5,564 nt of DNA from contig JADZFP010000540.1 of assembly GCA_020849825.1 (NCBI GenBank), forward strand, positions 1 to 5,564. Reading direction: 5' to 3'. The stretch comes from Saprospiraceae bacterium. Lineage in GTDB: Bacteria > Bacteroidota > Bacteroidia > Chitinophagales > Saprospiraceae. The number at the start of each line of letters is the position of its first letter. Positions within the stretch are counted from its first letter, which is position 1. Below the pieces are notes generated by a model. The model worked only from the letters and a program-made list of their open reading frames with translations. It did no database searches and was not told the DNA's origin. The position numbers and the translations under genes are program-made. This document shows positions 1 to 5,467 of this stretch, piece after piece.

Positions 1-14
1 CCTGGCGAATAAAG

Positions 15-81
15 TTTCACGCAAAGCCGCAAAGGCCGCCAAGGAGCAAATCCTTTGCGCGCTTTGCGACTTTGCGTGAAA
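15..81. repeat. Palindromic extragenic repeat (CACGCAAAG family), hairpin
   Basis: The left arm (15-34, TTTCACGCAAAGCCGCAAAG) and right arm (62-81) are inverted copies matching at 19 of 20 positions, around a 27-nt centre. A transcript from either strand could fold into a long stem. The arm is the same CACGCAAAG/CGCAAAG module that builds the large array at 2270-2632, so this is a compact solitary member of that family. Its position about 105 bases beyond the stop codon of the minus-strand PDZ gene would suit a 3'-end RNA structure, but that role is inferred. Confidence 0.85.
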
Positions 82-115
82 TAATATTTCTACGATCTTG
101 GGTCGGCGCGACTTG

Positions 116-127
116 TGAGACAGCCTC
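116..127. repeat. Copy 1 of the 12-mer TGAGACAGCCTC
   Basis: Identical to 2679-2690 and in the same orientation. Both copies lie a short distance downstream of the stop codon of a minus-strand T9SS-cargo gene (about 60 bases here, about 31 at the other copy), and both sit next to the CACGCAAAG-type repeats. On the minus strand it reads GAGGCTGTCTCA. It may be a shared border of a dispersed element. The sequence alone does not say which element. Confidence 0.6.
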
Positions 128-155
128 CTGAAATGTGAGCAGAAGTAACCCTTTT

Positions 156-187
156 ATAACCAATTCACCAACTCACCAAATAACCAT
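156..187. repeat. Imperfect 8-bp tandem repeat touching the PDZ gene stop codon
   Basis: Four consecutive 8-bp units, ATAACCAA, TTCACCAA, CTCACCAA and ATAACCAT, share an ACCA core. The last unit ends at the outer base of the TGA stop codon (187-189) of the minus-strand gene, and AATTCAC inside the final codons (189-195) repeats part of the tract. This looks like a short slippage-prone microsatellite in the 3' flank, with no evident coding role. Confidence 0.55.
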
Positions 188-1986
188 CAATTCACAATGA
201 TTTGCTCCGTAAAGATCTTGTCGCCCTGTTGTACCTGGATGACGACGGTGCCTTTGGCGTATTCGTTCAAATCGAATTGCTGGTTGTAATCGCCGTTGAA
301 GGCATTCAGTTCTTCGCGGAACAACTGCCGGCCTGAAAGGTCGAACAAGGTGATGATCGTGGGCAGCGGTTCGCTGCGAAACTCGATAGTGACAGGTCCT
401 GCCGTAGGGTTGGGATAGGCGCGGAACGACTCGAGTTTCAGGCTGCGATCCTGTGCGACCGGAGCAGCCGGAGCGGCGGGCTGGGCGGCATCGCCTTCGT
501 TGGCGGCGCGGCGGATCGTGATTACGCGGCGGGTGCGCATACGTTGTTGTTCGTTTTCACCCCAGTTCCAGGCATAAAACTGGCGTTGCACATTGGCACC
601 GTCGTCGTCGTTGGTAATAACGGTGACCCGGTTTTGGTCTTTGCAGGCTTTGAGCGATGCCTCGACGGTTTTGGGGGCATTGTCGCGCAGGTATTCGACC
701 GTTACCTTGTCGCCCGGCTGGTATTTGGCAATTTCGTTCCACAATTCGTCGTGGTTGCGCACCGGCTGGCCATTCACGCCGGTTATGACGTCGCCAACCT
801 GCATGGAAGCGTCGCGCGCGGCCGATTCTTCGGTAAATTCCGAAACCTTCGACCCTTCTTTGCCGTCGGCCGACCATGAGCCGGAATAGACACCCAGACA
901 AGCGGGTTTTTGACGCACGTCCACGTCAAAATCATTCGACCAGTTGTTGTTGTTAAAATTGAAATTGCGGCTCCGGTTCTCGCCCATGGACCAGGTGTTT
1001 TTGGCCTCTTTCAGGGTTGCATTGGCAGTACCGGCAGTATTGCCGCGCAGGTAAGCCACTCGAAGGAGATCGCCCGGTTTGGTGTCTTGCATAATGTCCT
1101 CGATATCTTCCCAATCGCGCACCGGCGTATCGTTGAGGGCGGTAATGACGTCGCCATCTTTTAATCCGGCCGCTTCGGCAGCCGATTCGTCCACGATTTC
1201 CACCGCCACGCCGGACGTGTTGTTATCATCGTCGTCGTCGGGCGATACGCCGAGGAAGCCGCGCGATTGCTGTTCTTCGGTCGTCCCGACGTTTTTGGCG
1301 CCGCGTTGGGTAAGCGTAGCCGTGGTCGTGGCTTCTTTGTCGCCGCGGCGATAAACAATCCGCACCTCGTCGCCGGGTTTGGTGGTCGAAATGAATTTAG
1401 TCAGGTCGCTCCAGCGGTTGATCCGGGTGTCGTTGAGCGAGAGGATCAGGTCGTTGGTTTTGAGGCCAGCCTGGTCGGCAGCATAGCCGCGCATGACCTC
1501 CACGACTAGCCCTTCGGCATCGGAGTCTTCGTCGGAATCTTCCTGTACACCCAGAAAACCGCTCGGCTCGCAGGATTTGCCGACCCAGACCTGGGCGCCC
1601 TGGCCGAGTTCGCGCATGGTGGCGCCGACTTCGTTCATGGCGTCGTTGAACTCGTCCCAGTCGATCCGGATAAGCGTTTCTTCACCCGGTTGTTCATCGC
1701 TGGTCGTGATGCGAACATAGTCGCCGCCTTCCGATTCTTCGCGAATGCGAATCTCGACGTTGTCGGCCTCGTTATCCTTGAGGTAAGCATCGGCGTCGAA
1801 GTTTTCGGCTGCCTTGCCTTTTTTCACAATGGTTTCGGTACTCACCGTACCGTCGGGGTCGACGGTGCGCTTGGTGATCACGATCTTTTTGTCGTTGTTT
1901 TCAGCGGGTTGCTGGCCCATAACCGGGCTGAGGCACCAGGGGAGCAGCAGAAAGGTTGCCGCGAGAAGCGTTCCGATTGTTTTCAT
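187..1986 (-). CDS. Exported triple-PDZ protein with T9SS type A C-terminal sorting domain
   Basis: 599 residues. A Sec signal peptide (about 1-24: MKT, hydrophobic LLAATFLLLPWCL, then VMG before QQ) leads into an acidic N-terminal region (about 30-130). Three PDZ domains follow at about 143-228, 243-327 and 362-447. The first two open with the carboxylate-binding loop GFLGV, the third with CLGV. PDZ1 and PDZ2 keep the helix AGLK motif and the GD/ND...I..LND core; PDZ3 has ASM in place of AGL. An Asn-rich linker (about 340-348) precedes PDZ3 and an Ala/Pro-rich linker (about 499-511) follows it. The tail (about 520-599) has YPNPTAG, a DLSGR strand and a terminal I-F-T-E-Q-I-I-V-N segment, typical of T9SS type A sorting domains. 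There is no trypsin-like or S41 protease domain, so unlike HtrA or CtpA it is probably a non-enzymatic peptide-binding scaffold at the cell surface. ATG at 1986 is the only sensible start: the upstream frame is open to TAG at 2128-2130 but contains no ATG, GTG or TTG. Exact ligand and function are unknown. Confidence 0.93.
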   Translation of the reverse strand: MKTIGTLLAATFLLLPWCLSPVMGQQPAENNDKKIVITKRTVDPDGTVSTETIVKKGKAAENFDADAYLKDNEADNVEIRIREESEGGDYVRITTSDEQPGEETLIRIDWDEFNDAMNEVGATMRELGQGAQVWVGKSCEPSGFLGVQEDSDEDSDAEGLVVEVMRGYAADQAGLKTNDLILSLNDTRINRWSDLTKFISTTKPGDEVRIVYRRGDKEATTTATLTQRGAKNVGTTEEQQSRGFLGVSPDDDDDNNTSGVAVEIVDESAAEAAGLKDGDVITALNDTPVRDWEDIEDIMQDTKPGDLLRVAYLRGNTAGTANATLKEAKNTWSMGENRSRNFNFNNNNWSNDFDVDVRQKPACLGVYSGSWSADGKEGSKVSEFTEESAARDASMQVGDVITGVNGQPVRNHDELWNEIAKYQPGDKVTVEYLRDNAPKTVEASLKACKDQNRVTVITNDDDGANVQRQFYAWNWGENEQQRMRTRRVITIRRAANEGDAAQPAAPAAPVAQDRSLKLESFRAYPNPTAGPVTIEFRSEPLPTIITLFDLSGRQLFREELNAFNGDYNQQFDLNEYAKGTVVIQVQQGDKIFTEQIIVN

Positions 1987-1999
1987 ACCTTTTATTAAG

Positions 2000-2068
2000 T
2001 TGATTCGATTGATTCGATTGATTCGATTGATTCGATTGATTCGATTGATTCGATTGATTCGATTGATT
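2000..2068. repeat. Perfect 9-bp tandem repeat (GATTCGATT, about 7.7 copies)
   Basis: Seven exact units GATTCGATT fill 2002-2064, flanked by partial units TT (2000-2001) and GATT (2065-2068), with no mismatch. The array lies 13 bases upstream of the ATG of the minus-strand PDZ gene, within its leader or promoter-proximal DNA. Perfect identity means recent expansion or homogenisation by slippage or recombination. The unit is a multiple of three and is open in the PDZ gene's frame (Asn-Arg-Ile), but no start codon lies upstream of it, so translation is unlikely. Copy number change would alter leader length in 9-base steps. Confidence 0.95.
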
Positions 2069-2107
2069 ATAAGTATTTTAGGAAAAATTTGAAAAAGATT
2101 CCGGAAA

Positions 2108-2138
2108 TAAAAATAGGGTAAAATACGCTACTACGAAA
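2108..2138 (-). promoter_or_regulatory. Weak candidate -33/-7 promoter for the PDZ gene
   Basis: Read on the minus strand, TTTC (2138-2135), a 19-base spacer and TATTTTTA (2115-2108) resemble the Bacteroidota pattern TTTG / TAnnTTTG, each with one mismatch. This would give a leader of roughly 115 bases containing the whole 9-bp tandem repeat. A competing TATAAT (2071-2066) borders the repeat, but it has no convincing upstream partner. The AT-rich context makes chance matches likely. Confidence 0.25.
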
Positions 2139-2148
2139 ATAATCGTAG
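2131..2148. promoter_or_regulatory. Perfect 6-bp dyad CTACGA-N6-TCGTAG
   Basis: An inverted repeat with exact 6-bp arms (2131-2136 and 2143-2148) and a 6-base AT-only centre lies in the AT-rich leader-side DNA of the PDZ gene, overlapping the candidate -33 element. That geometry suits an operator for a dimeric regulator, or a small RNA hairpin. No regulator family is indicated by the half-site. Confidence 0.3.
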
Positions 2149-2283
2149 ACCAATGCGCTATTTTTTGTCCCCAAAAGACCAATGTGGATTGTCGAAGTTG
2201 CATCGGTGCAGCCTGGCCATTAAAAAAATATCGACGGGTAAAAGGCGCATTGGGTTGAATGCGGGATTTGCGCGTCTCTGCGT

Positions 2284-2426
2284 GCAACCATGTCACGCAA
2301 AGCCGCAAAGGCGCAAAGTTTTTGCTGGCAAGTCGTGGCCTTTTCCTTTTCGCGCTTCGCTCCTTTGCGTTCTTCGCGTGAAACGCTCTTCCCTCTGTGT
2401 CTCCGCGTCTCTGCGTGCAATAAAAA
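2284..2426. repeat. Repeat array, long direct copy 1
   Basis: 143 bp that recur at 2490-2632 with a constant offset of 206 bases and no gaps. I count four substitutions, clustered in the central part (about 2334-2360). It runs from GCAACCATGTCACGC to GTGCAATAAAAA and contains one plus arm, one minus arm and one CACGCAGAG-type arm. Confidence 0.9.
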
Positions 2427-2489
2427 ATCCTCCTTTGCGCGCTTCGCCTCTTTGCGTTCTTCGCGTGAAACACAAATCACCATCTCCCT

Positions 2490-2632
2490 GCAACCATGTC
2501 ACGCAAAGCCGCAAAGGCGCAAAGTTTTTGCTGGCAAGTCATGGTCTTTTCCTTTGCGCGCTTTGCTCCTTTGCGTTCTTCGCGTGAAACGCTCTTCCCT
2601 CTGTGTCTCCGCGTCTCTGCGTGCAATAAAAA
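2490..2632. repeat. Repeat array, long direct copy 2
   Basis: Ungapped near-identical copy of 2284-2426 (139 of 143 by eye). The 63 bases between the copies (2427-2489) include an additional minus-oriented arm (2432-2471), so the ancestral duplication unit may have been 206 bp with the second copy ending early. Confidence 0.9.
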
Positions 2633-2678
2633 TCGCTCTGCAGCCTTATTCGCCAAGGTTTCCGGGCAGCCAGACAAA

Positions 2679-2690
2679 TGAGACAGCCTC
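2679..2690. repeat. Copy 2 of the 12-mer TGAGACAGCCTC
   Basis: Same sequence and orientation as 116-127, here about 31 bases beyond the stop codon of the 794-residue gene. TTATTCGCCA (2646-2655), the inverse of TGGCGAATAA at 3-12, lies 23 bases to its left. The two gene 3' flanks therefore share two motifs plus the arm repeats, arranged differently. Confidence 0.6.
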
Positions 2691-2721
2691 TTTTTTCATA
2701 AATGTAACTGCCAACGGGCGT

Positions 2722-5106
2722 TCAATTTGCCAGCACCAGTTTGCGAACGATCGTTTTATCCGCGCTTCTTATCTGAACCATGACTACCCCGCGCGGCAAG
2801 GGAGCGACCGGTATCGTGGCCTGTTCGCCACCGCTCAAAGCCAAACGGTGGATAGGCCGTCCGGCCAGATCGAAAAACGCAACTTCCTGCAATTGCTCGC
2901 CCGGCGCTTCGATACGAAGGTGGGTCGCGGCCGGATTGGGCGTGAGGCGCCAATGTGCGGCGGGGTCGGCTGTGTATGTACTACTGCTGCCGCCGGCAAA
3001 AACGAACTTTTGCGGATAGGCGCCCAATACCACTTCTTCGCCATCGGGGCCGACGCCCTTGATGTTTTTCAGTCGAAAATAGGTCGTGTTCGACTGTGTG
3101 GGCGGTATGTCTTTGGCTTTGACTTGTACCAGCGCCCACGAACCATCGGAATATACGGAGGCGGAATCGATCCGGATGCGGGAGATGTCGAGTTGCGTAT
3201 CGCTTCGTTTCGACATATTGACCGAACCGGCCTGGGCGGAGCCAACAGCGACATTGACCGCCCAGTAGGCCGTATCCCATTCAATTTCCAATGCAGCGCC
3301 CCGGACGGCTTTCAACGAGTCGAAGCGAACGGTGACGAACACTATTTGATTGGCCTGAATATTATTGGTGTCGATGCTGGCCGGCGTTATTCTCCAGACG
3401 AAATCCGTGCCTGGCGTGTAGGCATCCGGCGCCGGCGACCACCAGGGGGTGCGGAAGCCAGAAAAATCTTTGATCACTTCGGTATCAGTGAGCCCTATCA
3501 CGCCGTCGCCGTCGGCATCGGCGTGTTTCTGATCATCGCCCAGATAGGTCGGTTGCCCCCAGTTGATGGCGTCTTTGGGCGCCCAGTTGACAAATCCGTC
3601 GCGTGCGGGCCCGGAATTGTCCCATGCCCCGCCGACCGCCAGCAGGTCGCGGTGGTTGACGATGCCGTCGCGGTCGGTGTCGCCCGGCCAGACGCAGTCG
3701 TCGACACAGGCTGTGTAGGCGCATACGTTGGTAAATTCGCTGAAATAGGCTGCCTGCAACTCGGCAAGGCGCTGGAACATCAGTTCGACGTTTTGCAAAT
3801 GGTCGAGCCCAGAGCCCCGGTGCAAAGAGTAAGCATAGTCGAGGGAAGCCGACTGACCGGGCTCGAGGCTGCCAATTTTGGCATTGGCGAGTGTGCGATA
3901 ATCGAGGTACACCAGGTTTTCATTGATCAATGCCCAGCTGCCCGGATCGTTGGGATCGCCGTCGAAGAAAAACCGTGTCGTCGGTCCGCCACTTTGGTAG
4001 CCGCTGCCTCCCGCGGTCAGAGGCGAGCCGTCGCGCCAGTGGCCGGTGAGGTAATTGTAGTATTCACCGAAATTGGAGGGCGGGGTCATTCCAACCGGAG
4101 GGTCGGCAAAAAAAGTAGAGTAGTAGGTGGTGTTGTCGAGCGGTTGGTTGAGCAGGGTCAGGGCAAAAGTGGGCGGGTTTTCGCCGAAATTGTTCACGGT
4201 AGCCGGTCCGTCGAAATTATCGCGGTTGTAGACGAATACGGAATTCAGGGCGGTGTTGGTCCCGATGAAATCGTCTTCGAGGCTGCCCAGTTCGGGGTCT
4301 TGCAGTAGTCCGACGTACAAAGAGTCGATTCGTTCGCTACCCGCATTGCGCAGGCTGACCGTCTGGAAGATCGTATTGTTCAGCAGATCGTTGTCGTCGC
4401 AGCCCAGGGCCCAAAAGGTATTCTGGTATTCGAAAGGCAGGTTGGTCAGGCTGGAGTTGAAGAGCACCCAGGCCATTTCGGCGGGGGTGACGGAGGTACT
4501 CAGGGTAGCCGGATGCGGATAATCGCCGTCGTAGGCATTGTAGATACCGTCGGTGTTGTAGTCGACAAAGGGCGCCAGCACCGGCCGGTCGGGCAGCGGA
4601 AAGCCGTATAACGTTTCAAAATTGGGGTTGCCCCTGCCCGGCCAGCCGACGATGTTGGGGAGCGGGTTGTCGATCTGGCCGTTGTCGGCGAAGTCGGCCT
4701 GGTGTAAATTTATTTCCAGCCTGGTTACAGTCCAGACACGGTTCCAGCGGGAACAATCGAGGGGGTCGGCACTTCCGCCCAGGTCGAGCGGGCCGGGCAG
4801 GTAGATGTCGAAGTTTTCGCCCGTGAAGACGGAGCCGGCCAGTTTAAGATTGCCGCCCGGATCGACACCGCCGACCCACATGGTATGGGCATATTGGCCG
4901 GCCGGCACCTCGTTCAAGGCGGGGAAACCACTTTCAAGCGAAGCTTGTAAGTAATCCCCCGATTTGCCGATGGCCGCGACGCTGTTCAGTCGCAGATTAT
5001 TGGGATGAAAAAGATGGATTGCAGGCGCCAGCGGGCAGCCGGGCGGGGTTTGAGCCAGAAGGAAAAACGGAAAGAACAGGAGGGAAAAGGTGGATAATAG
5101 TTTCAT
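2722..5106 (-). CDS. Exported calcium-loop (dockerin/cohesin-like) protein with T9SS type A sorting domain
   Basis: 794 residues. The signal peptide is clear (about 1-19: MKLL, a Phe/Leu-rich core, cut after LLAQ). The N-terminal half (about 20-460) is a Gly/Asn/Asp-rich extracellular region with an EF-hand-like loop DYNTDGIYNAYD (182-193) followed by GDYP. I recall this pattern from many large Bacteroidota surface proteins. A dockerin-like pair follows: DTDRDGIVNHRD (476-487) and DADGDGVIGLTD (530-541). Both have acidic residues at loop positions 1, 3, 5 and 12 and Gly at 6. They are 54 residues apart, further than in classical dockerins, with Trp-rich sequence between. Residues about 571-703 alternate beta-strands (VTVRFD, ALEIEWD, ALVQVKAKD) in a layout resembling cohesin-type sandwiches. 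The end (716-794) is a T9SS sorting domain: LTPNPAATHL, FFDLAGRPI, final KLVLAN. Cysteines 462, 467 and 471 cluster before the first dockerin loop. No catalytic motif was recognised. Role is probably structural, adhesive or as a binding module at the cell surface; the substrate is unknown. The start is fixed by the signal peptide. Confidence 0.92.
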   Translation of the reverse strand: MKLLSTFSLLFFPFFLLAQTPPGCPLAPAIHLFHPNNLRLNSVAAIGKSGDYLQASLESGFPALNEVPAGQYAHTMWVGGVDPGGNLKLAGSVFTGENFDIYLPGPLDLGGSADPLDCSRWNRVWTVTRLEINLHQADFADNGQIDNPLPNIVGWPGRGNPNFETLYGFPLPDRPVLAPFVDYNTDGIYNAYDGDYPHPATLSTSVTPAEMAWVLFNSSLTNLPFEYQNTFWALGCDDNDLLNNTIFQTVSLRNAGSERIDSLYVGLLQDPELGSLEDDFIGTNTALNSVFVYNRDNFDGPATVNNFGENPPTFALTLLNQPLDNTTYYSTFFADPPVGMTPPSNFGEYYNYLTGHWRDGSPLTAGGSGYQSGGPTTRFFFDGDPNDPGSWALINENLVYLDYRTLANAKIGSLEPGQSASLDYAYSLHRGSGLDHLQNVELMFQRLAELQAAYFSEFTNVCAYTACVDDCVWPGDTDRDGIVNHRDLLAVGGAWDNSGPARDGFVNWAPKDAINWGQPTYLGDDQKHADADGDGVIGLTDTEVIKDFSGFRTPWWSPAPDAYTPGTDFVWRITPASIDTNNIQANQIVFVTVRFDSLKAVRGAALEIEWDTAYWAVNVAVGSAQAGSVNMSKRSDTQLDISRIRIDSASVYSDGSWALVQVKAKDIPPTQSNTTYFRLKNIKGVGPDGEEVVLGAYPQKFVFAGGSSSTYTADPAAHWRLTPNPAATHLRIEAPGEQLQEVAFFDLAGRPIHRLALSGGEQATIPVAPLPRGVVMVQIRSADKTIVRKLVLAN

Positions 5107-5467
5107 GTTGGGTTGAATTAAAGGATTGAGAAAGGGCAGAAAAGTAAAAAACCACCGGGATACACGTCAAATATCCAATTGGAATTCTTTTAGAATACCG
5201 TTCAAGGAAAGCGATGTAAAATCCTCTGTAAAAGTCGAAAATAAGGCCCCGGCTCTACACGAATTATACCAATGTGCAAAAACAGGCCCCTCGCTTCTCA
5301 ACCCGCTTTCCCATCGATCAAACCGACCAATTTTAACATTTTTCCCCAAGCCTGCCCCATCCACATACGCCAATTGCAAAATCGTGCGTTATAGCCACAC
5401 TTTTTTGCTCCCGCCTGGTAGCCCAACACTAAACAATCTGATAATCACCGAACCGATTTGACCCATT
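5107..5467. other. Divergent intergenic region, 361 bp
   Basis: It lies between the start codons of the minus-strand 794-residue gene and the plus-strand response regulator, so it should hold promoters for both. The one for the minus gene is proposed at 5139-5171. For the response regulator I find no good TTTG / TAnnTTTG pair. A TTTG at 5404-5407 followed by TAAACAAT (5430-5437) is the nearest and is unconvincing. Two reading frames span part of the region (plus 5126-5461, minus 5167-5379), but neither shows a recognisable domain or a ribosome-entry context, so I leave it non-coding. Confidence 0.65.
5139..5171 (-). promoter_or_regulatory. Candidate Bacteroidota promoter for the 794-residue gene
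   Basis: Read on the minus strand: TTTG (5171-5168), a 21-base spacer, then TACTTTTC (5146-5139). This matches the Bacteroidota consensus TTTG / TAnnTTTG with one mismatch, in the last base of the -7 box. It predicts a start of transcription near 5132 and a short leader of about 25 bases before the ATG at 5106. The leader shows no Shine-Dalgarno site, as is usual in this phylum. Confidence 0.45.

Larger units (their letters stand above)
1..186. other. Intergenic region downstream of the PDZ gene
   Basis: No credible gene is seen here. From left to right it holds a TGGCGAATAA motif (3-12) that reappears inverted at 2646-2655, a hairpin-forming copy of the extragenic repeat family (15-81), the 12-mer TGAGACAGCCTC (116-127) that recurs at 2679-2690, and an 8-bp imperfect tandem repeat (156-187) abutting the stop codon of the minus-strand gene. 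For that gene this is the 3' flank, so the hairpin could end or protect its transcript. No uridine tract follows the hairpin on the minus strand, so a classical intrinsic terminator is not supported. Confidence 0.75.
2270..2632. repeat. Mosaic array of CACGCAAAG-type extragenic repeats
   Basis: The array is assembled from short arms with an 8-9 base rhythm of CGCAAAG or CGCAGAG blocks. Plus-oriented arms begin TCACGCAAAGCCGCAAAG (2293-2318, 2499-2524). Minus-oriented arms read TTTCACGCGAAGAACGCAAAG (2345-2384, 2432-2471, 2551-2590). A second minus-oriented arm type reads TTGCACGCAGAGACGC (2391-2420, 2597-2626, and a partial at 2270-2287). Plus and minus arms face each other and could pair imperfectly. 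Repeats of this style are, from memory, widespread in environmental bacterial genomes and often mis-called as proteins. No transposase is present in the window, so mobilisation in trans can only be guessed. Confidence 0.9.
1987..2721. other. 735-bp intergenic region built largely of repeats
   Basis: This gap separates the two minus-strand genes. Next to the PDZ gene is the 9-bp tandem repeat, then an AT-rich stretch (about 2069-2170) with a candidate promoter and dyad. Between 2171 and 2269 I see nothing recognisable apart from AGACCAATG occurring at 2147-2155 and 2176-2184. From 2270 to 2632 there is an array of extragenic repeats, and 2633-2721 carries the TTATTCGCCA and TGAGACAGCCTC motifs shared with the window start. 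Several reading frames open here, but they are simple products of the repeats (Ala-Lys-Asn-Ala-Lys or Ala-Lys-Ala-Gln type peptides), and I do not regard them as genes. Confidence 0.8.

Noticed and set aside
1814..2092. Plus-strand frame encoding a tandem Ile-Arg-Leu repeat
   Set aside because: The peptide repeat is only the 9-bp DNA repeat read in frame, and the rest of the frame is antisense to the PDZ gene's signal-peptide region.
2131..2165. Intrinsic terminator (dyad followed by a T run on the plus strand)
   Set aside because: The T run starts about 11 bases after the stem, the stem is short and AT-closed, and no plus-strand gene ends here.
2147..2184. Direct repeat AGACCAATG at 2147-2155 and 2176-2184 as a possible target duplication
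   Set aside because: Only 9 bases long, with about 20 bases of ordinary AT-rich sequence between and no element inside; a chance repeat is adequate.
2078..2587. Several overlapping 70-145 codon frames on both strands with peptides of the Ala-Lys-Asn-Ala-Lys and Arg-Arg-His-Arg-Gly type
   Set aside because: They are translations of the CACGCAAAG-type extragenic repeats, open in several frames because the repeat lacks stops. The same nucleotide arms appear in both orientations, which argues against protein selection.
2270..2632. CRISPR array
   Set aside because: The repeated units are of varied length, occur in both orientations and are separated by related sequence rather than unique equal-length spacers. 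No cas gene is present.
2290..4308. 672-codon open frame on the plus strand, starting in the repeats and running antisense through the 794-residue gene
   Set aside because: Its codons are exactly in register with the minus-strand gene, so its stops would correspond to sense TTA, CTA and TCA codons, which this GC-rich gene avoids; it ends where the sense gene uses CTA for Leu267. The sense strand has a signal peptide, calcium loops and a sorting domain; the antisense peptide has no recognisable domain and begins with repeat-derived Ala-Lys-rich sequence.
5126..5461. 111-codon plus-strand frame and an opposing 70-codon minus-strand frame (5167-5379) in the divergent intergenic region
   Set aside because: No domain, signal peptide or initiation context is visible. 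The plus frame ends just before the response regulator start and overlaps the candidate promoter of the minus gene. A small unknown gene cannot be fully excluded.
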